A DNA stretch of 32,273 nt from Opitutus sp. (lineage in GTDB: Bacteria > Verrucomicrobiota > Verrucomicrobiia > Opitutales > Opitutaceae): the NCBI GenBank assembly GCA_025361365.1, contig JANYAM010000163.1, positions 1 to 32,273 of the forward strand, in the 5' to 3' direction. Position numbers and translations under genes: made by a program. Position 1 is the stretch's first letter; every line of letters begins with the position of its first letter. Shown here one piece after another: positions 1 to 7,787 of this stretch. The notes beneath the pieces were generated by a model. That model was not told the origin of the DNA and did no database searches. It saw nothing but the letters and a program-made list of their open reading frames with translations.

Positions 1-247
1 TGCCGGCGGGGACGGGACCCGGGAGGGAAAAGCCGTCGAGCGAGAGGCCGGCGAGCGTGGCGAACCGCCAGGACTCGTCGGTGCGCTTCGGCAGGGGCAG
101 CGCCTGGAAGCGGTCCCAGGCCTCGCGCTTGCGGTCGAGCCACCACGCCGGGAGATGGGCGACGGAGGCCAGATGCGCGGCGAACAGCTCGGGCGTGAAG
201 CTCCCGTTAACGGTGGCAGGTTGAACTTCGGTGGCGGTGGAACTCAC
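1..247 (-). CDS. sufD: SufD, Fe-S cluster assembly scaffold subunit (N-terminal part; runs off the window)
   Basis: Only the first 82 codons are inside the window; the gene continues past base 1. The translated start contains PAWWLDRKREAWDRF and LPKRTDESWRF, the pattern found at the N-terminus of SufD proteins, where the segment precedes the beta-helix core. SufD pairs with SufB in the SufBC2D complex, which assembles Fe-S clusters in the cytoplasm. The start is a GTG at 247; no in-frame ATG lies upstream and the Shine-Dalgarno match is poor. The 75-base gap to sufB holds a small hairpin (273-290) and an AT-rich stretch. Position as third suf gene after sufC and sufB supports the call strongly. 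Confidence 0.85.
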   Translation of the reverse strand, partial: MSSTATEVQPATVNGSFTPELFAAHLASVAHLPAWWLDRKREAWDRFQALPLPKRTDESWRFATLAGLSLDGFSLPGPVPAG

Positions 248-322
248 GGAGAAATTTATTTTAAGGGGGAGGCCGGGAATCGGTTTCCGGGTTTCCTGGC
301 TTCCGGCTATAATAATTCACGT

Positions 323-1765
323 TCAGCCGACGGACCCCTCCATCTCGAGGTCGATGAGGCGCTTCAGCTCGACGGAGTATTCCATCGGGAACTGGCGCGC
401 GAGGTCGTTGATGAAGCCGTTCACGGAGAGGCTCATGGCCTGGCCCTCGGTGAGGCCGCGCTGCTGCATGTAGAAAATCTGCTCCTCGCTGACCTTGGAG
501 ACGCTGGCCTCGTGCTGGACGGAGTTGCGGTCGCCGCGGACGGTGATGGCCGGGTAGGTGTCGGTGCGGCTGTTCGTGTTGATGAGCAGCGCATCGCACT
601 CGGTGTTGTTCTTGCAGCCCTTGAGGTGCTTCGGGATGTGGACAACGCCGCGGTAGGTGCTGCGGCCCTGGCCGACGGAGATGGACTTCGCGACGATGTT
701 GGAAGTCGTCTCATCGGCGGCGTGGATCATCTTGGCGCCGGTGTCCTGGTGCTGGCCGTCGTTGGCGAGGGCGATGGAGATGACCTCGCCGCGGGCCTTG
801 CGGCCCTTCAGGACGACGCCGGGATACTTCATGGTGAGGCGGCTGCCGATATTGCAGTCGATCCACTTGATCTCGGCCTCCTCGTGCGCGACGCCGCGCT
901 TGGTGACGAGGTTGAAGACGTTGTTGGCCCAGTTCTGGACGGTGATGTACTGGATCTTCGCGCCCTTGAGTGCGACGAGCTCGACGACGGCGCTGTGGAG
1001 GGTCGAGGTGCTGAACTTCGGGGCGGTGCAGCCCTCCATGTAGACGACCTCGGCGCCCTCGTCGGCGATGATGAGGGTGCGCTCAAACTGGCCGAAGTTC
1101 TCGGCGTTGATGCGGAAGTAGGCCTGGAGCGGCTGCGCGACCTTCACGCCCGGCGGCACGTAGATGAACGAGCCGCCAGAGAACACGGCGCTGTTGAGCG
1201 CGGAGAACTTGTTGTCGCCGGTCGGGATGACCTTGCCGAAGAACTTCCGGAAGATCTCCGGGTGCTCGCGCAGGCCCTCGGTGGAATTACAGAAGATGAC
1301 GCCCTGCTTCGCCACGATCTCCTTGATGTTGGAGTAGGCGGCCTCGGAGTCGAACTGGGCCTCGACGCCAGCGAGAAACTTGCGCTCCTGCTCGGGGATG
1401 CCGAGGCGCTCGAAGGTCTTCTTGATGTCGTCCGGCACTTCGTCCCACGTGCGCTTGGGTTTCTGGCCCTGCGAGAGGTAATAGCGGATCTTGTCGAAAT
1501 TAATGTTTTCAAGGTCTTTCGTCGCCCAGTGCGTCGGCATGGGTTTGTCGAGGAAAGTCTTCAACGCCTTGAGGCGGAAGTCGAGCAACCACGGCTCCTC
1601 CTTCTTCACGGTGCTGATGTAGCGGACGGTATCCTCGTTGAGGCCGGTGCCGGCGTCGAAGGCGTAGTCGACCTTGTATTGGAAGTCGCCCTTGGTCTGG
1701 TCGATGCCCGCGACGGGATTATTTTCCGCGGCGACGGCGGTCTCGATCTCGGTGGGAGGTTTCAT
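323..1765 (-). CDS. sufB: SufB, Fe-S cluster assembly scaffold
   Basis: 480 residues, the normal length for SufB. It builds nascent Fe-S clusters in the cytoplasm together with SufC and SufD, taking sulfur from a SufS-type desulfurase. Family hallmarks are visible: the N-terminal PTEIETAV segment, the YVPPGV motif, YMEGCTAP, the NWANNVFN and [10 protein letters not shown] blocks of the beta-helix, and the cysteine of NNTECDALL near the C-terminus that corresponds to the conserved cluster-assembly cysteine. Start ATG at 1765 lies 11 bases after the sufC stop, so the two are probably co-transcribed. A long open frame on the opposite strand here is an antisense shadow of this high-GC gene. Confidence 0.97.
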   Translation of the reverse strand: MKPPTEIETAVAAENNPVAGIDQTKGDFQYKVDYAFDAGTGLNEDTVRYISTVKKEEPWLLDFRLKALKTFLDKPMPTHWATKDLENINFDKIRYYLSQGQKPKRTWDEVPDDIKKTFERLGIPEQERKFLAGVEAQFDSEAAYSNIKEIVAKQGVIFCNSTEGLREHPEIFRKFFGKVIPTGDNKFSALNSAVFSGGSFIYVPPGVKVAQPLQAYFRINAENFGQFERTLIIADEGAEVVYMEGCTAPKFSTSTLHSAVVELVALKGAKIQYITVQNWANNVFNLVTKRGVAHEEAEIKWIDCNIGSRLTMKYPGVVLKGRKARGEVISIALANDGQHQDTGAKMIHAADETTSNIVAKSISVGQGRSTYRGVVHIPKHLKGCKNNTECDALLINTNSRTDTYPAITVRGDRNSVQHEASVSKVSEEQIFYMQQRGLTEGQAMSLSVNGFINDLARQFPMEYSVELKRLIDLEMEGSVG

Positions 1766-1776
1766 GGTGGCGGGGC

Positions 1777-2544
1777 TCAGGCGGTGGCGGCCGCAAATTC
1801 CTTCTTCACCCAGTCGTAGCCCTTGGCCTCAAGCTCGAGGGCGAGGCTCTTGTCGCCGCTCTTCACGATGCGGCCGGCATACATGACGTGGACGAAGTCC
1901 GGCACGATGTAATCGAGCAGGCGCTGGTAGTGGGTGATGAGGAGGATGCCGGGCGGATTGGCGGCGGCGCGGATGGAGTTGACGCCCTCGGCGACAATGC
2001 GGAGCGCGTCGATGTCCAGGCCGGAGTCGGTCTCGTCCATCAGGGCGATCTTCGGCTCCAGCATGGCCATCTGGAGGATCTCGCAGCGCTTCTTCTCGCC
2101 GCCGGAGAAACCATCGTTGACCGCGCGGGAGGTGAACTTCCGGTCGATCTTCAGGAGATCCATCTTGGCGTAGAGCCGCTTGTAGTAACCGGTGGCGTCG
2201 AGTTCCTCGCCCTCGGCCATGCGGGCCTGCACGGCGGCGCGGAGGAAGTTGGCGATGGAGACGCCGGGGATCTCGCTCGGATATTGGAAGGCGAGGAACA
2301 GGCCGGTGCGGGCGCGCTCATCGGGCTCCATGGCGAGGACGGACTTGCCGTCGAGCAGCACGTCGCCGCCGGTGATCGTGTAATCCGGGTGGCCGGCGAT
2401 GGCTTTGGCCAGCGTGCTCTTGCCGGTGCCGTTGGGCCCCATGACGGCGTGCACCTCGCCCGGCTTGATCGTCAGATTGAAACCCTTGACGATGGATTTC
2501 TCGCCGATGCTGATGTGCAGGTCTTTGATTACGAGTTGGCTCAT
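1777..2544 (-). CDS. sufC: SufC, Fe-S assembly ATPase (ABC type)
   Basis: 255 residues, the usual SufC length. It is the soluble ABC-type ATPase that drives SufBC2D. Visible motifs: Walker [10 protein letters not shown] at about 36-44, Q-loop FQYP near 86-89, signature FSGGEKKR at 146-153 (the SufC form of the ABC signature), Walker B IALMDE at 166-171, D-loop SGLD and the switch histidine in LLITHYQ at about 205. There is no membrane domain, as expected. It lies between the perR-like regulator (gap 44 bases) and sufB (gap 11 bases), giving the order perR-sufC-sufB-sufD. Confidence 0.97.
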   Translation of the reverse strand: MSQLVIKDLHISIGEKSIVKGFNLTIKPGEVHAVMGPNGTGKSTLAKAIAGHPDYTITGGDVLLDGKSVLAMEPDERARTGLFLAFQYPSEIPGVSIANFLRAAVQARMAEGEELDATGYYKRLYAKMDLLKIDRKFTSRAVNDGFSGGEKKRCEILQMAMLEPKIALMDETDSGLDIDALRIVAEGVNSIRAAANPPGILLITHYQRLLDYIVPDFVHVMYAGRIVKSGDKSLALELEAKGYDWVKKEFAAATA

Positions 2545-2588
2545 TTGGAAAAGTGACGTGTGACGAGTGGCAAGTGATGAGAGGAGGA

Positions 2589-3014
2589 TCAGTTGGCGGC
2601 GGCCTTGCCGCGGAAATTCAGCTCGATGCTGCGGGCATCGAAACCGGCCGGCAGGATCTGCCGCAGGCGGGCGACGAAATCGGCGGGCAGGTCCACGTCG
2701 TGGATCTTGCCGGTCTTCTCGTCATGAAAATGCGCGTGCTCATGGAGATTCGGGCAGTAGCGGGTGGGGGCGCGCTCGAGGTTGACCTGGCGGACGAGGC
2801 CGCCCTGGACGAGGGCCTCGAGGCAGTTGTAGACGGTGGCGAGCGAGATGGTGGGCAGCGAGGCCTTCACGCGGGCGAAGATCTCGTCGGCGGTCGGGTG
2901 GTCGCGCTTTTCCAAGATGACCTTGAGCACGATCTCGCGTTGGGGCGTGGGGCGCACATCGCAGGCCTTGAGCTTCTCACAAAGCGCCGCGTGATTGTCA
3001 GTGGTGGTGGACAT
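2589..3014 (-). CDS. Fur/PerR-family metal-dependent repressor, first gene of the suf operon
   Basis: 141 residues from ATG 3014; an upstream in-frame TTG at 3062 would add 16 unlike-family residues and is not preferred. The N-terminal winged helix carries [12 protein letters not shown] and the recognition helix [14 protein letters not shown] (56-69). The metal-binding hinge is [18 protein letters not shown] (91-108), as in PerR/Fur. Compared with Bacillus PerR, His39, His93, His95 and Asp106 align with metal ligands, but the Asp85 position appears to be Cys87. Both CxxC pairs of the structural zinc site are absent. The palindrome at 3070-3084 is probably its own operator, making this an autoregulated, peroxide- or iron-sensing controller of suf. 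Which metal or signal it senses cannot be read from sequence. Confidence 0.9.
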   Translation of the reverse strand: MSTTTDNHAALCEKLKACDVRPTPQREIVLKVILEKRDHPTADEIFARVKASLPTISLATVYNCLEALVQGGLVRQVNLERAPTRYCPNLHEHAHFHDEKTGKIHDVDLPADFVARLRQILPAGFDARSIELNFRGKAAAN

Positions 3015-3069
3015 GATGAGAGACGAGCCCACCAAATCAAAGCACCCGAGACCGGATTTCAAGTGAGAA

Positions 3070-3084
3070 TTAGAATAATTCTAA
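3070..3084. promoter_or_regulatory. Fur/PerR-box-like operator upstream of perR-suf
   Basis: TTAGAATAATTCTAA is a perfect 7-1-7 palindrome 55 bases upstream of the regulator's ATG. It matches the published PerR box (TTATAATNATTATAA) except for one symmetric change in each half. It lies in an AT-rich patch of otherwise GC-rich DNA. Function as the operator for the Fur-family gene directly downstream is inferred from the match and the position. Confidence 0.75.
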
Positions 3085-3131
3085 ATCGAAGCGCAGGTGC
3101 CTCCGGCCCTGCGGTTTAAGGCGTCATAAAA

Positions 3132-3650
3132 TCAGGCCCGCCAGCACCAGTGCCACGGCTCGTAACCGATGCGGTGCCGGTTCCGGCGCGGGTAGGACAA
3201 ATGAAATCCAAACCGGCCCGCGTGCCGCTGCAGCCAGCGGAATTCCGGAGTGCGGGCAAAATGTTCGTCGAGCTGTAGGTGCACCGGCGAGCCGACGTCG
3301 ATCGCGCGGCCGGTGTGGTGTTCGCTGCAACCCGGCGCCGCGACGAGCCGGAGGATGTCGCCGATCTTTTCGCCCGCGGCGAGTTTCCGGCGGATGATTC
3401 GCGTCTGGCGCGCGACGCTGCGGTAACCGGAGATCGGCAACAGTTTCACGCCGGCCGTGGCGGCGGCGGCGCGCATCCGGCGCCACGCGGCGGCGGCGCG
3501 CGGCGTCAGGCGCACGGCCTTGCCGTCATCCGCGGCCCGGCCGACCGACACCAGCGAGGCCGCCACCCGCTGCACCGGCATGTGCCGCGTCCGGGCATAA
3601 TCCGCCGGGATGCCGAGCGCGGCCCAGAGTTGGCGCAAGGTCGGCTTCAT
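3132..3650 (-). CDS. M15-family D-alanyl-D-alanine carboxypeptidase (VanY-like)
   Basis: 172 residues from ATG 3650. The M15 zinc-peptidase core is clear: SGYRSVARQ (74-82), the SxHxxGxAxD motif as SEHHTGRAID (109-118, ligands His111 and Asp118) and the ExWH motif as EPWHW (Glu164, His167). Such enzymes cleave the terminal D-Ala from peptidoglycan stem peptides. No signal peptide or membrane segment is visible at the chosen start, so export is unexplained. The longer open frame that begins inside trxB is not preferred. It starts 25 bases after the trxB stop on the same strand and is probably co-transcribed with it. Confidence 0.88.
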   Translation of the reverse strand: MKPTLRQLWAALGIPADYARTRHMPVQRVAASLVSVGRAADDGKAVRLTPRAAAAWRRMRAAAATAGVKLLPISGYRSVARQTRIIRRKLAAGEKIGDILRLVAAPGCSEHHTGRAIDVGSPVHLQLDEHFARTPEFRWLQRHAGRFGFHLSYPRRNRHRIGYEPWHWCWRA

Positions 3651-3675
3651 GACACGATAGCGCAACGCGTCCGTC

Positions 3676-4620
3676 TCAGGCTTCCTTGTCGGCCAGCCAG
3701 CGTTCGGCCTCGATGGCGGCCTGGCAACCCATGCCCGCGGCCGTGATGGCCTGGCGATAATGGTGGTCGGCGCAGTCCCCGGCGACATACAGGCCGGGCG
3801 TCTTTGTTTTCACCTGGCTGTGGCCGGTCGGAACAAAATAACCCTGGTCGTCCGTGTCCGCCGCGTGCCGGAAGGCCGCGGTGTTCGGCACGTGGCCGAT
3901 GGCGACGAAAATACCCTTCACCGGCAGCACGGTCTCGGCGCCGGTCTTGACGTGCTTCACCTTCAGGCCGCTGACGGCGCCCTCGGCGACGCCCTCGATC
4001 GCGACCGGCACGCTGTCCCACACCGGCTGGATCTTCGGGTGTGAGGTGGCGCGGTCCGCCATGATCTTCGAGGCGCGCAGCGAATCGCGGCGGTGGACGA
4101 GGTAAACCTTGCTCGCGAAGCGCGTGAGGAACAGCGCCTCCTCGGCCGCGCTGTCGCCGCCGCCGATGACGGCGACGTCCATTTTGCGGTAGAATGCGCC
4201 GTCGCAGGTCGCGCAGGTCGTCACGCCCTTGCCGCCGTAGAGTTCCTTCTCGCCGGGGATGCCGGTGAGGCGCGGTGAGGCCCCGGTGGCGACGATGACG
4301 GTCTTGGCCTTGATCTCGCGGTCGCTGAGCTTGAGCGTGTAGGGCCAGCTCGACGTATCGAGGCCGGTCACGGTGCCGCTCTCGTAGCGCGTGCCGAACT
4401 TCTCGGCCTGCTTGCGCAGGTTCTGCATCAGCTGGAAGCCGTCGACGCCATCGGGAAAGCCCGGGAAATTCTCCACCTCGGACGTCGTGGTCAGCTGGCC
4501 GCCCGGCAGCGTGCCCTCGAGCACGAGGGGCTGCAGGTTGGCGCGGCCGGTGTAGATGGCGGCGGTGAGACCGGCGCAGCCGGTGCCGACGATGACGACG
4601 TTTTCAACTTTGGCAGACAT
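3676..4620 (-). CDS. trxB: Thioredoxin-disulfide reductase
   Basis: 314 residues from ATG 4620, typical for low-molecular-weight thioredoxin reductase. The cytoplasmic flavoenzyme passes NADPH electrons to thioredoxin. Visible: FAD Rossmann motif GTGCAG (12-17), redox-active CATC at 136-139 followed by DG, NADPH motif [10 protein letters not shown] from 153, HRR at 176-178, and the C-terminal FAD motif GLYVAGDC. An upstream TTG at 4647 would add nine residues before the usual start and is rejected. Followed closely by the carboxypeptidase gene. Confidence 0.96.
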   Translation of the reverse strand: MSAKVENVVIVGTGCAGLTAAIYTGRANLQPLVLEGTLPGGQLTTTSEVENFPGFPDGVDGFQLMQNLRKQAEKFGTRYESGTVTGLDTSSWPYTLKLSDREIKAKTVIVATGASPRLTGIPGEKELYGGKGVTTCATCDGAFYRKMDVAVIGGGDSAAEEALFLTRFASKVYLVHRRDSLRASKIMADRATSHPKIQPVWDSVPVAIEGVAEGAVSGLKVKHVKTGAETVLPVKGIFVAIGHVPNTAAFRHAADTDDQGYFVPTGHSQVKTKTPGLYVAGDCADHHYRQAITAAGMGCQAAIEAERWLADKEA

Positions 4621-4745
4621 GGGAAGGAGAGTTCCAAAAAGAGCCAACCGGCGGCGGAGCGCAACTCCCGAGATGCTCGTAGGCAGAAAGGACCAAAAGA
4701 ACCGCGTTGCCCGCCGGGGCCGGCCGCGCCTGACTGGCGGACGCC

Positions 4746-5867
4746 ATGTCCCCGGATGCCGCCGCCCTGCACGAACGCCTGTTCACGATCGACACCCACA
4801 TCGACACGCCCACCGCGAGCCTGATGAAGGAGGGCTGGGACTTCGGTGCCCCGCACGATTTCGCCGCCGATGGTTCGCAGTGCGACCTGCCCCGGATGAA
4901 GGCGGGCGGCATCGACGCGCTGGTGTTCGCGGTCTACTCGGCCCAGGCGGCGCGGACGCCCGACGGCTTCGCCGCGGCGCACGACCGGGCCTTGCAGGTC
5001 TTTGCGCGCACCCACGAGGTCATCCGGCAGAACGCCGACGCGTGCGGCCTGGCCCTGACGGCGGTGGACGGCCTGCGCTTGAAGATAGAGGGCCGTCGGG
5101 CCGTCTATCTCAGCATCGAGAACAGCTACCCGCTCGGGCGCGACCTCGCGAACGTCGCGAAATTCCACCAGCTCGGCGTGCGGATGCTGGGGCTGACGCA
5201 CATGCTCAACAACGACGTCGCCGACTCGTCCACCGACCCGCGCGGCCCGGAGTGGGGCGGACTGAGCCCGTTCGGTCGCGCGCTCGTCGCCGAGAGCAAC
5301 CGGCTCCGCGTGGTGCTCGACGCCTCGCACGCCTCGGACGCCGCGCTGCGCGACCTGCTGGAAATTTCCAAGACCCCCGTGATCCTCTCGCACTCCGGCT
5401 GCCGCGCGGTGTGCGACCATCCCCGCAACATCGGCGACGACCTGCTCCGCGCCGTGGCGGCGAAAGGCGGCGTCATCCAGATCAATGCGCTGCCGGTCGC
5501 CGTCGTGGCGGTGTCGGAGGACGGTCGCACCGCCGCGACCGCCGCGCTGCAGCTGCAGCTTCAGGACAAGGTGCTCACGCCCGAGGTGCGCGCGTGGGCC
5601 AGCGGCGAGTGGGGCCGGATCGAGCAGGCCTACCCAAACCCGGTGGTGACGCTCGACGACTACGTCCGGCACATCGAGCACGCCGTGAAGGTGGCCGGCA
5701 TCGAGAGCGTCGGTATCGGCTGCGACTTCGACGGCGGCGGCGGATTCCCGGGGCTGGCCAGCGTGGCCGATTACCCGCAGCTCACCGCGGCGCTGCTCGC
5801 GCGCGGCTGGTCGGAAGCAGCATTGGCGAAACTGTGGGGCGGAAATACTTTCCGCCTGCTGAACTGA
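4746..5867 (+). CDS. M19-family (renal dipeptidase-like) zinc dipeptidase
   Basis: 373 residues, normal for the membrane dipeptidase/M19 family, which hydrolyses dipeptides including D-amino-acid forms. Metal ligands are all in place: HxD as His18/Asp20 in DTHIDTP, bridging Glu125 in SIENSYPL, His195 in DASHAS and His216 in LSHSGCR, with the later GIGCDFDG motif. No convincing signal peptide is present, so a cytoplasmic role is likely. It is divergent from trxB across a 125-base gap. ATG 4746 has only a weak GGCGGA-like ribosome site. Confidence 0.93.
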   Translation: MSPDAAALHERLFTIDTHIDTPTASLMKEGWDFGAPHDFAADGSQCDLPRMKAGGIDALVFAVYSAQAARTPDGFAAAHDRALQVFARTHEVIRQNADACGLALTAVDGLRLKIEGRRAVYLSIENSYPLGRDLANVAKFHQLGVRMLGLTHMLNNDVADSSTDPRGPEWGGLSPFGRALVAESNRLRVVLDASHASDAALRDLLEISKTPVILSHSGCRAVCDHPRNIGDDLLRAVAAKGGVIQINALPVAVVAVSEDGRTAATAALQLQLQDKVLTPEVRAWASGEWGRIEQAYPNPVVTLDDYVRHIEHAVKVAGIESVGIGCDFDGGGGFPGLASVADYPQLTAALLARGWSEAALAKLWGGNTFRLLN

Positions 5868-5995
5868 CCGCGCGGGGCCAACAAAGGGACGAAACGCGGG
5901 TTTACCGGGGTGCAGCCCGGGCCGGCCCCGACTTGCGGGTGGTGTTTGAAAGCGGCGAAGCAAAACTCCCGGGCGCAACCCACCCGCGCATCCGC

Positions 5996-6457
5996 ATGAG
6001 CATCCTGAAAATTATTGGCGCCGTCATCCTGGCCATCGTCGCCCTCACGCTCTTCGGCAAGATCCGCCAGAAGGTCGCGGCCGGCGCCCCGGCCCGGGAA
6101 ACGACGGCCGCGGCGACCGCCACCGCCGACAACAAGAACCCCGGCCTGAGCCCGGCGGGCTTTTTCCTCCTCAATCGCGCCGAAGCGACCAACTCGCGTG
6201 TGGTGATCATGTCGCCGCCCAATTGCCCGAGCTACGAGGCGCAGCTGGCGTCGGCGCTCGAAGCCTCGCTCGGCGCCGCCGGCGTCCCCACCGAAATGCG
6301 GCAGGAGATCGGCGGCACTATCACCAATCCGGACGACATGGCGCGCATTCAAAAATACATGACGAATGTCGCCAACCCGCTCGTGATTGTCCGCGGCTGG
6401 GCCAAGGGCAATCCCACGGCGCAGGACGTCATCGCCCGATACAATTCGGGAAAGTAA
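5996..6457 (+). CDS. Small membrane-anchored protein of unknown function
   Basis: 153 residues from ATG 5996. Residues 4-20 form one hydrophobic helix followed by basic residues, suggesting an N-terminal anchor with the rest outside or facing the periplasm. An Ala/Thr-rich linker (30-48) leads to a soluble domain. Its segment VVIMSPPNCPSY followed by a helix and GVPTEMR recalls the beta-alpha-beta start of glutaredoxin-like folds, but the second cysteine of a CxxC is missing (Cys-Pro-Ser-Tyr). That resemblance is weak and I do not assign a function. The open frame extends far upstream, overlapping the dipeptidase in another frame; that part is not coding. Confidence 0.7.
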   Translation: MSILKIIGAVILAIVALTLFGKIRQKVAAGAPARETTAAATATADNKNPGLSPAGFFLLNRAEATNSRVVIMSPPNCPSYEAQLASALEASLGAAGVPTEMRQEIGGTITNPDDMARIQKYMTNVANPLVIVRGWAKGNPTAQDVIARYNSGK

Positions 6458-6460
6458 GGG

Positions 6461-6513
6461 GTAGGGCGGTGACTCCGTTCACCGCCGCAGCGCGGACGGA
6501 GTCCGCGCCCTAC
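6461..6513. repeat. Double-hairpin intergenic repeat (REP/BIME-like), possible bidirectional terminator
   Basis: GTAGGGCG at 6461-6468 pairs with CGCCCTAC at 6506-6513. Inside are two further hairpins: GCGGTGA/TCACCGC (6466-6485) and CGCGGAC/GTCCGCG (6491-6507). GACTCCGT and ACGGAGTC in their loops and stems are also complementary. It fills the space between the convergent genes ending at 6457 and 6516. It shares the GTAGG start with the elements at 25067 and 32216. Confidence 0.7.
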
Positions 6514-6515
6514 CT

Positions 6516-6983
6516 TCAAATCCGCGGCTCGATCACGACCTCGCTGCGCACCGAGTTGGCGATGAAGCACTCCGCGTGCGACTCGTGGTGCAGCGCGTCG
6601 AGCGCGGCGCGGTCGGGGAGCTTGGCGCCGCTGAAGGTCACGCGCGGGCGCAGCGTGACGGACGTCATCGCCAGCTGCCCGGCGGCGTTCTTAGTCATGA
6701 CGCCAAGCGCGTCGTCGTCATAGGCGTCGACGGTGTGGCCGCGCTTCGCGGCGATCGAGAGAAACCAGAGCATGTGGCAGCTCGACAGGCTGGCGACGAA
6801 CGCCTCCTCCGGGTCGACGCCCTGCGGGTCGGACATCGGCAGCGGGACGACACTAGGCGAGGCGGACGCGGGCACCACGGCGCCGCCATCGAAGTGCCAC
6901 GCATGGGCGCGGCTGTAGCGGTTGTCGGTGAACTTTTCCGTGGCGCCTCGGCTCCAGCGGATCCCGGCGGTGTAGGTGGACAT
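6516..6983 (-). CDS. OsmC/Ohr-family peroxiredoxin-like protein
   Basis: 155 residues from ATG 6983. The OsmC fold is indicated by GVDPEEAFVASLSSCHMLWFL, which holds the first redox cysteine at the start of the central helix, and by the second cysteine in HHESHAECFIANSV near the C-terminus, followed by the final strand EVVIEPRI. OsmC-family proteins reduce organic hydroperoxides with this cysteine pair in the cytoplasm. The upstream extension of the frame is low-complexity Arg/Pro and not part of the gene. It converges with the small membrane-protein gene across the 6461-6513 hairpins. Confidence 0.9.
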   Translation of the reverse strand: MSTYTAGIRWSRGATEKFTDNRYSRAHAWHFDGGAVVPASASPSVVPLPMSDPQGVDPEEAFVASLSSCHMLWFLSIAAKRGHTVDAYDDDALGVMTKNAAGQLAMTSVTLRPRVTFSGAKLPDRAALDALHHESHAECFIANSVRSEVVIEPRI

Positions 6984-7056
6984 GACGTCATTCAGCCGCG
7001 CCGGCCGCCCCGGCGCAAGCCGCCGGCGCCGCCGGACCGGCACAGTGCCGCCGATA

Positions 7057-7484
7057 TCAGGCTTTTCCGCCGGCCTCGGTGATCTGCTGCGCCAGCCGCT
7101 CGCGCGCTTTCCCCGCGCATTCGGGACAGACACCGTGCGAGGTCTGCGTGTCGAAGTTCTTGCCGAAATACTGCTCCATCGTCAGCCACGCGCCGTCGTG
7201 GCCAACCTTCCGGCACCAGCTGCAGACCAGCTGCAGACCAGCATGAACTCCTCGAGGTGATGCAGGCGCCGGATCAGGCCCCGCGTCGTGAAATACACCC
7301 AGGCCCAGACACAGATGATCACGGCCGAGCGGAGCAGGACACGGAACCAGTTGAAGTCGGCGGGTTCGCCGTAAAGCAGGTGGGGCAGGCGGATGATCTC
7401 CGCCGTCCAGTTGATGAGCAGGATCAGCGCAAACCCGATGTTCTCCCGCCGGAGGATGCTCGCCCCACTGGTCTTCGCACTCAT
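7057..7484 (-). pseudogene. Two-helix membrane protein with CxxC/CPEC zinc-ribbon-like tail, frameshifted by an 11-bp duplication
   Basis: From ATG 7484 one frame encodes two hydrophobic helices (FALILLINWTAEIIRL and VIICVWAWVYFTT) and then HHLEEFMLVCSW. Another frame carries on with CRKVGHDGAWLTMEQYF and SHGVCPECAGKARERL to a stop at 7057. Joined, this gives CSWC...SHGVCPEC, the pattern (CAWCKK...W...SHGICPEC) seen in a small domain at the ends of some bacterial signalling proteins. The join falls in an 11-bp tandem duplication (7215-7242). Removing one unit gives exactly 139 codons. As it stands the reading frame stops at 7182 after 100 residues and loses the second Cys pair. It could be a true mutation, a phase-variable state or an assembly error. 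Confidence 0.8.
7215..7242. repeat. 11-bp tandem duplication (about 2.5 units)
   Basis: The unit CCAGCTGCAGA occurs at 7216-7226 and 7227-7237 and is followed by a partial third copy to 7242. Period 11 is not a multiple of three and shifts the frame of the overlapping minus-strand gene. Confidence 0.95.
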
Positions 7485-7603
7485 GGCCGGCCAGACTTGG
7501 CGGGCCGGGGGCCGGGAGCAAGCCGCCTTCTGGGCCGTCCGGCCACCGCCCGGCTGAACTTTATATTTGCACGGGGCCGCGAAGTTCCCCATCAATCCCG
7601 GCC

Positions 7604-7711
7604 GTGAACCTGTCCGCCGCCATCCGCCGTTCCGCCGCGACCATCAAAATGATGGCCGTCAAAAACGTTTGGCTCCCCTCGAGGGCTCGGCGAAGCATGG
7701 TGTCCGCGTAA
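7604..7711 (+). CDS. Possible 35-codon leader ORF upstream of a terminator
   Basis: An open frame from GTG 7604 to TAA 7711 encodes 35 residues (VNLSAAIRRSAATIKMMAV, then KNVWLPSRARRSMVSA), rich in Ala, Ser and Arg. An internal ATG-ATG at 7649 is an alternative start. I recognise no family. It lies inside the 303-base gap 7485-7787, before a strong plus-strand terminator, so a transcript probably crosses it. It may be a leader peptide, a small-protein gene or chance. No clear promoter was found: there is a TATATT at 7562-7567 but no matching -35. A small hairpin CCATCA/TGATGG overlaps the ATG-ATG. Confidence 0.3.
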   Translation: MNLSAAIRRSAATIKMMAVKNVWLPSRARRSMVSA

Positions 7712-7744
7712 TCCGCAAAACAAAAAGAACCACTTCCCCCCGAG

Positions 7745-7770
7745 CCCGACTCTTCCGAGTCGGGTTTTTT
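7745..7770 (+). terminator. Rho-independent terminator 17 bases before the methyltransferase start
   Basis: CCCGACTC (7745-7752), loop TTCC, GAGTCGGG (7757-7764), then TTTTTT. The U-tract is on the plus strand only. No plus-strand gene ends nearby: the last one stopped at 6457 and two minus-strand genes lie between. It therefore ends a transcript that starts in the 7485-7744 gap and acts either as the end of an sRNA or as an attenuator for the gene at 7788. Confidence 0.88.
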
Positions 7771-7787
7771 ATTTTCCCCTTCAGACC

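Noticed and set aside
155-1819. 554-codon plus-strand open frame opposite sufB
   Set aside because: Antisense shadow of a well-supported gene in GC-rich DNA; its translation is low-complexity Asp/Val/Leu/Gly without any family pattern.
2589-3062. TTG 3062 as start of the Fur-family gene
   Set aside because: The added residues do not fit the family and the leader holds the operator region; ATG 3014 gives the usual length.
7560-7770. SAM riboswitch before the methyltransferase
   Set aside because: No SAM-I or SAM-II consensus blocks could be found; only the terminator and simple hairpins are supported.
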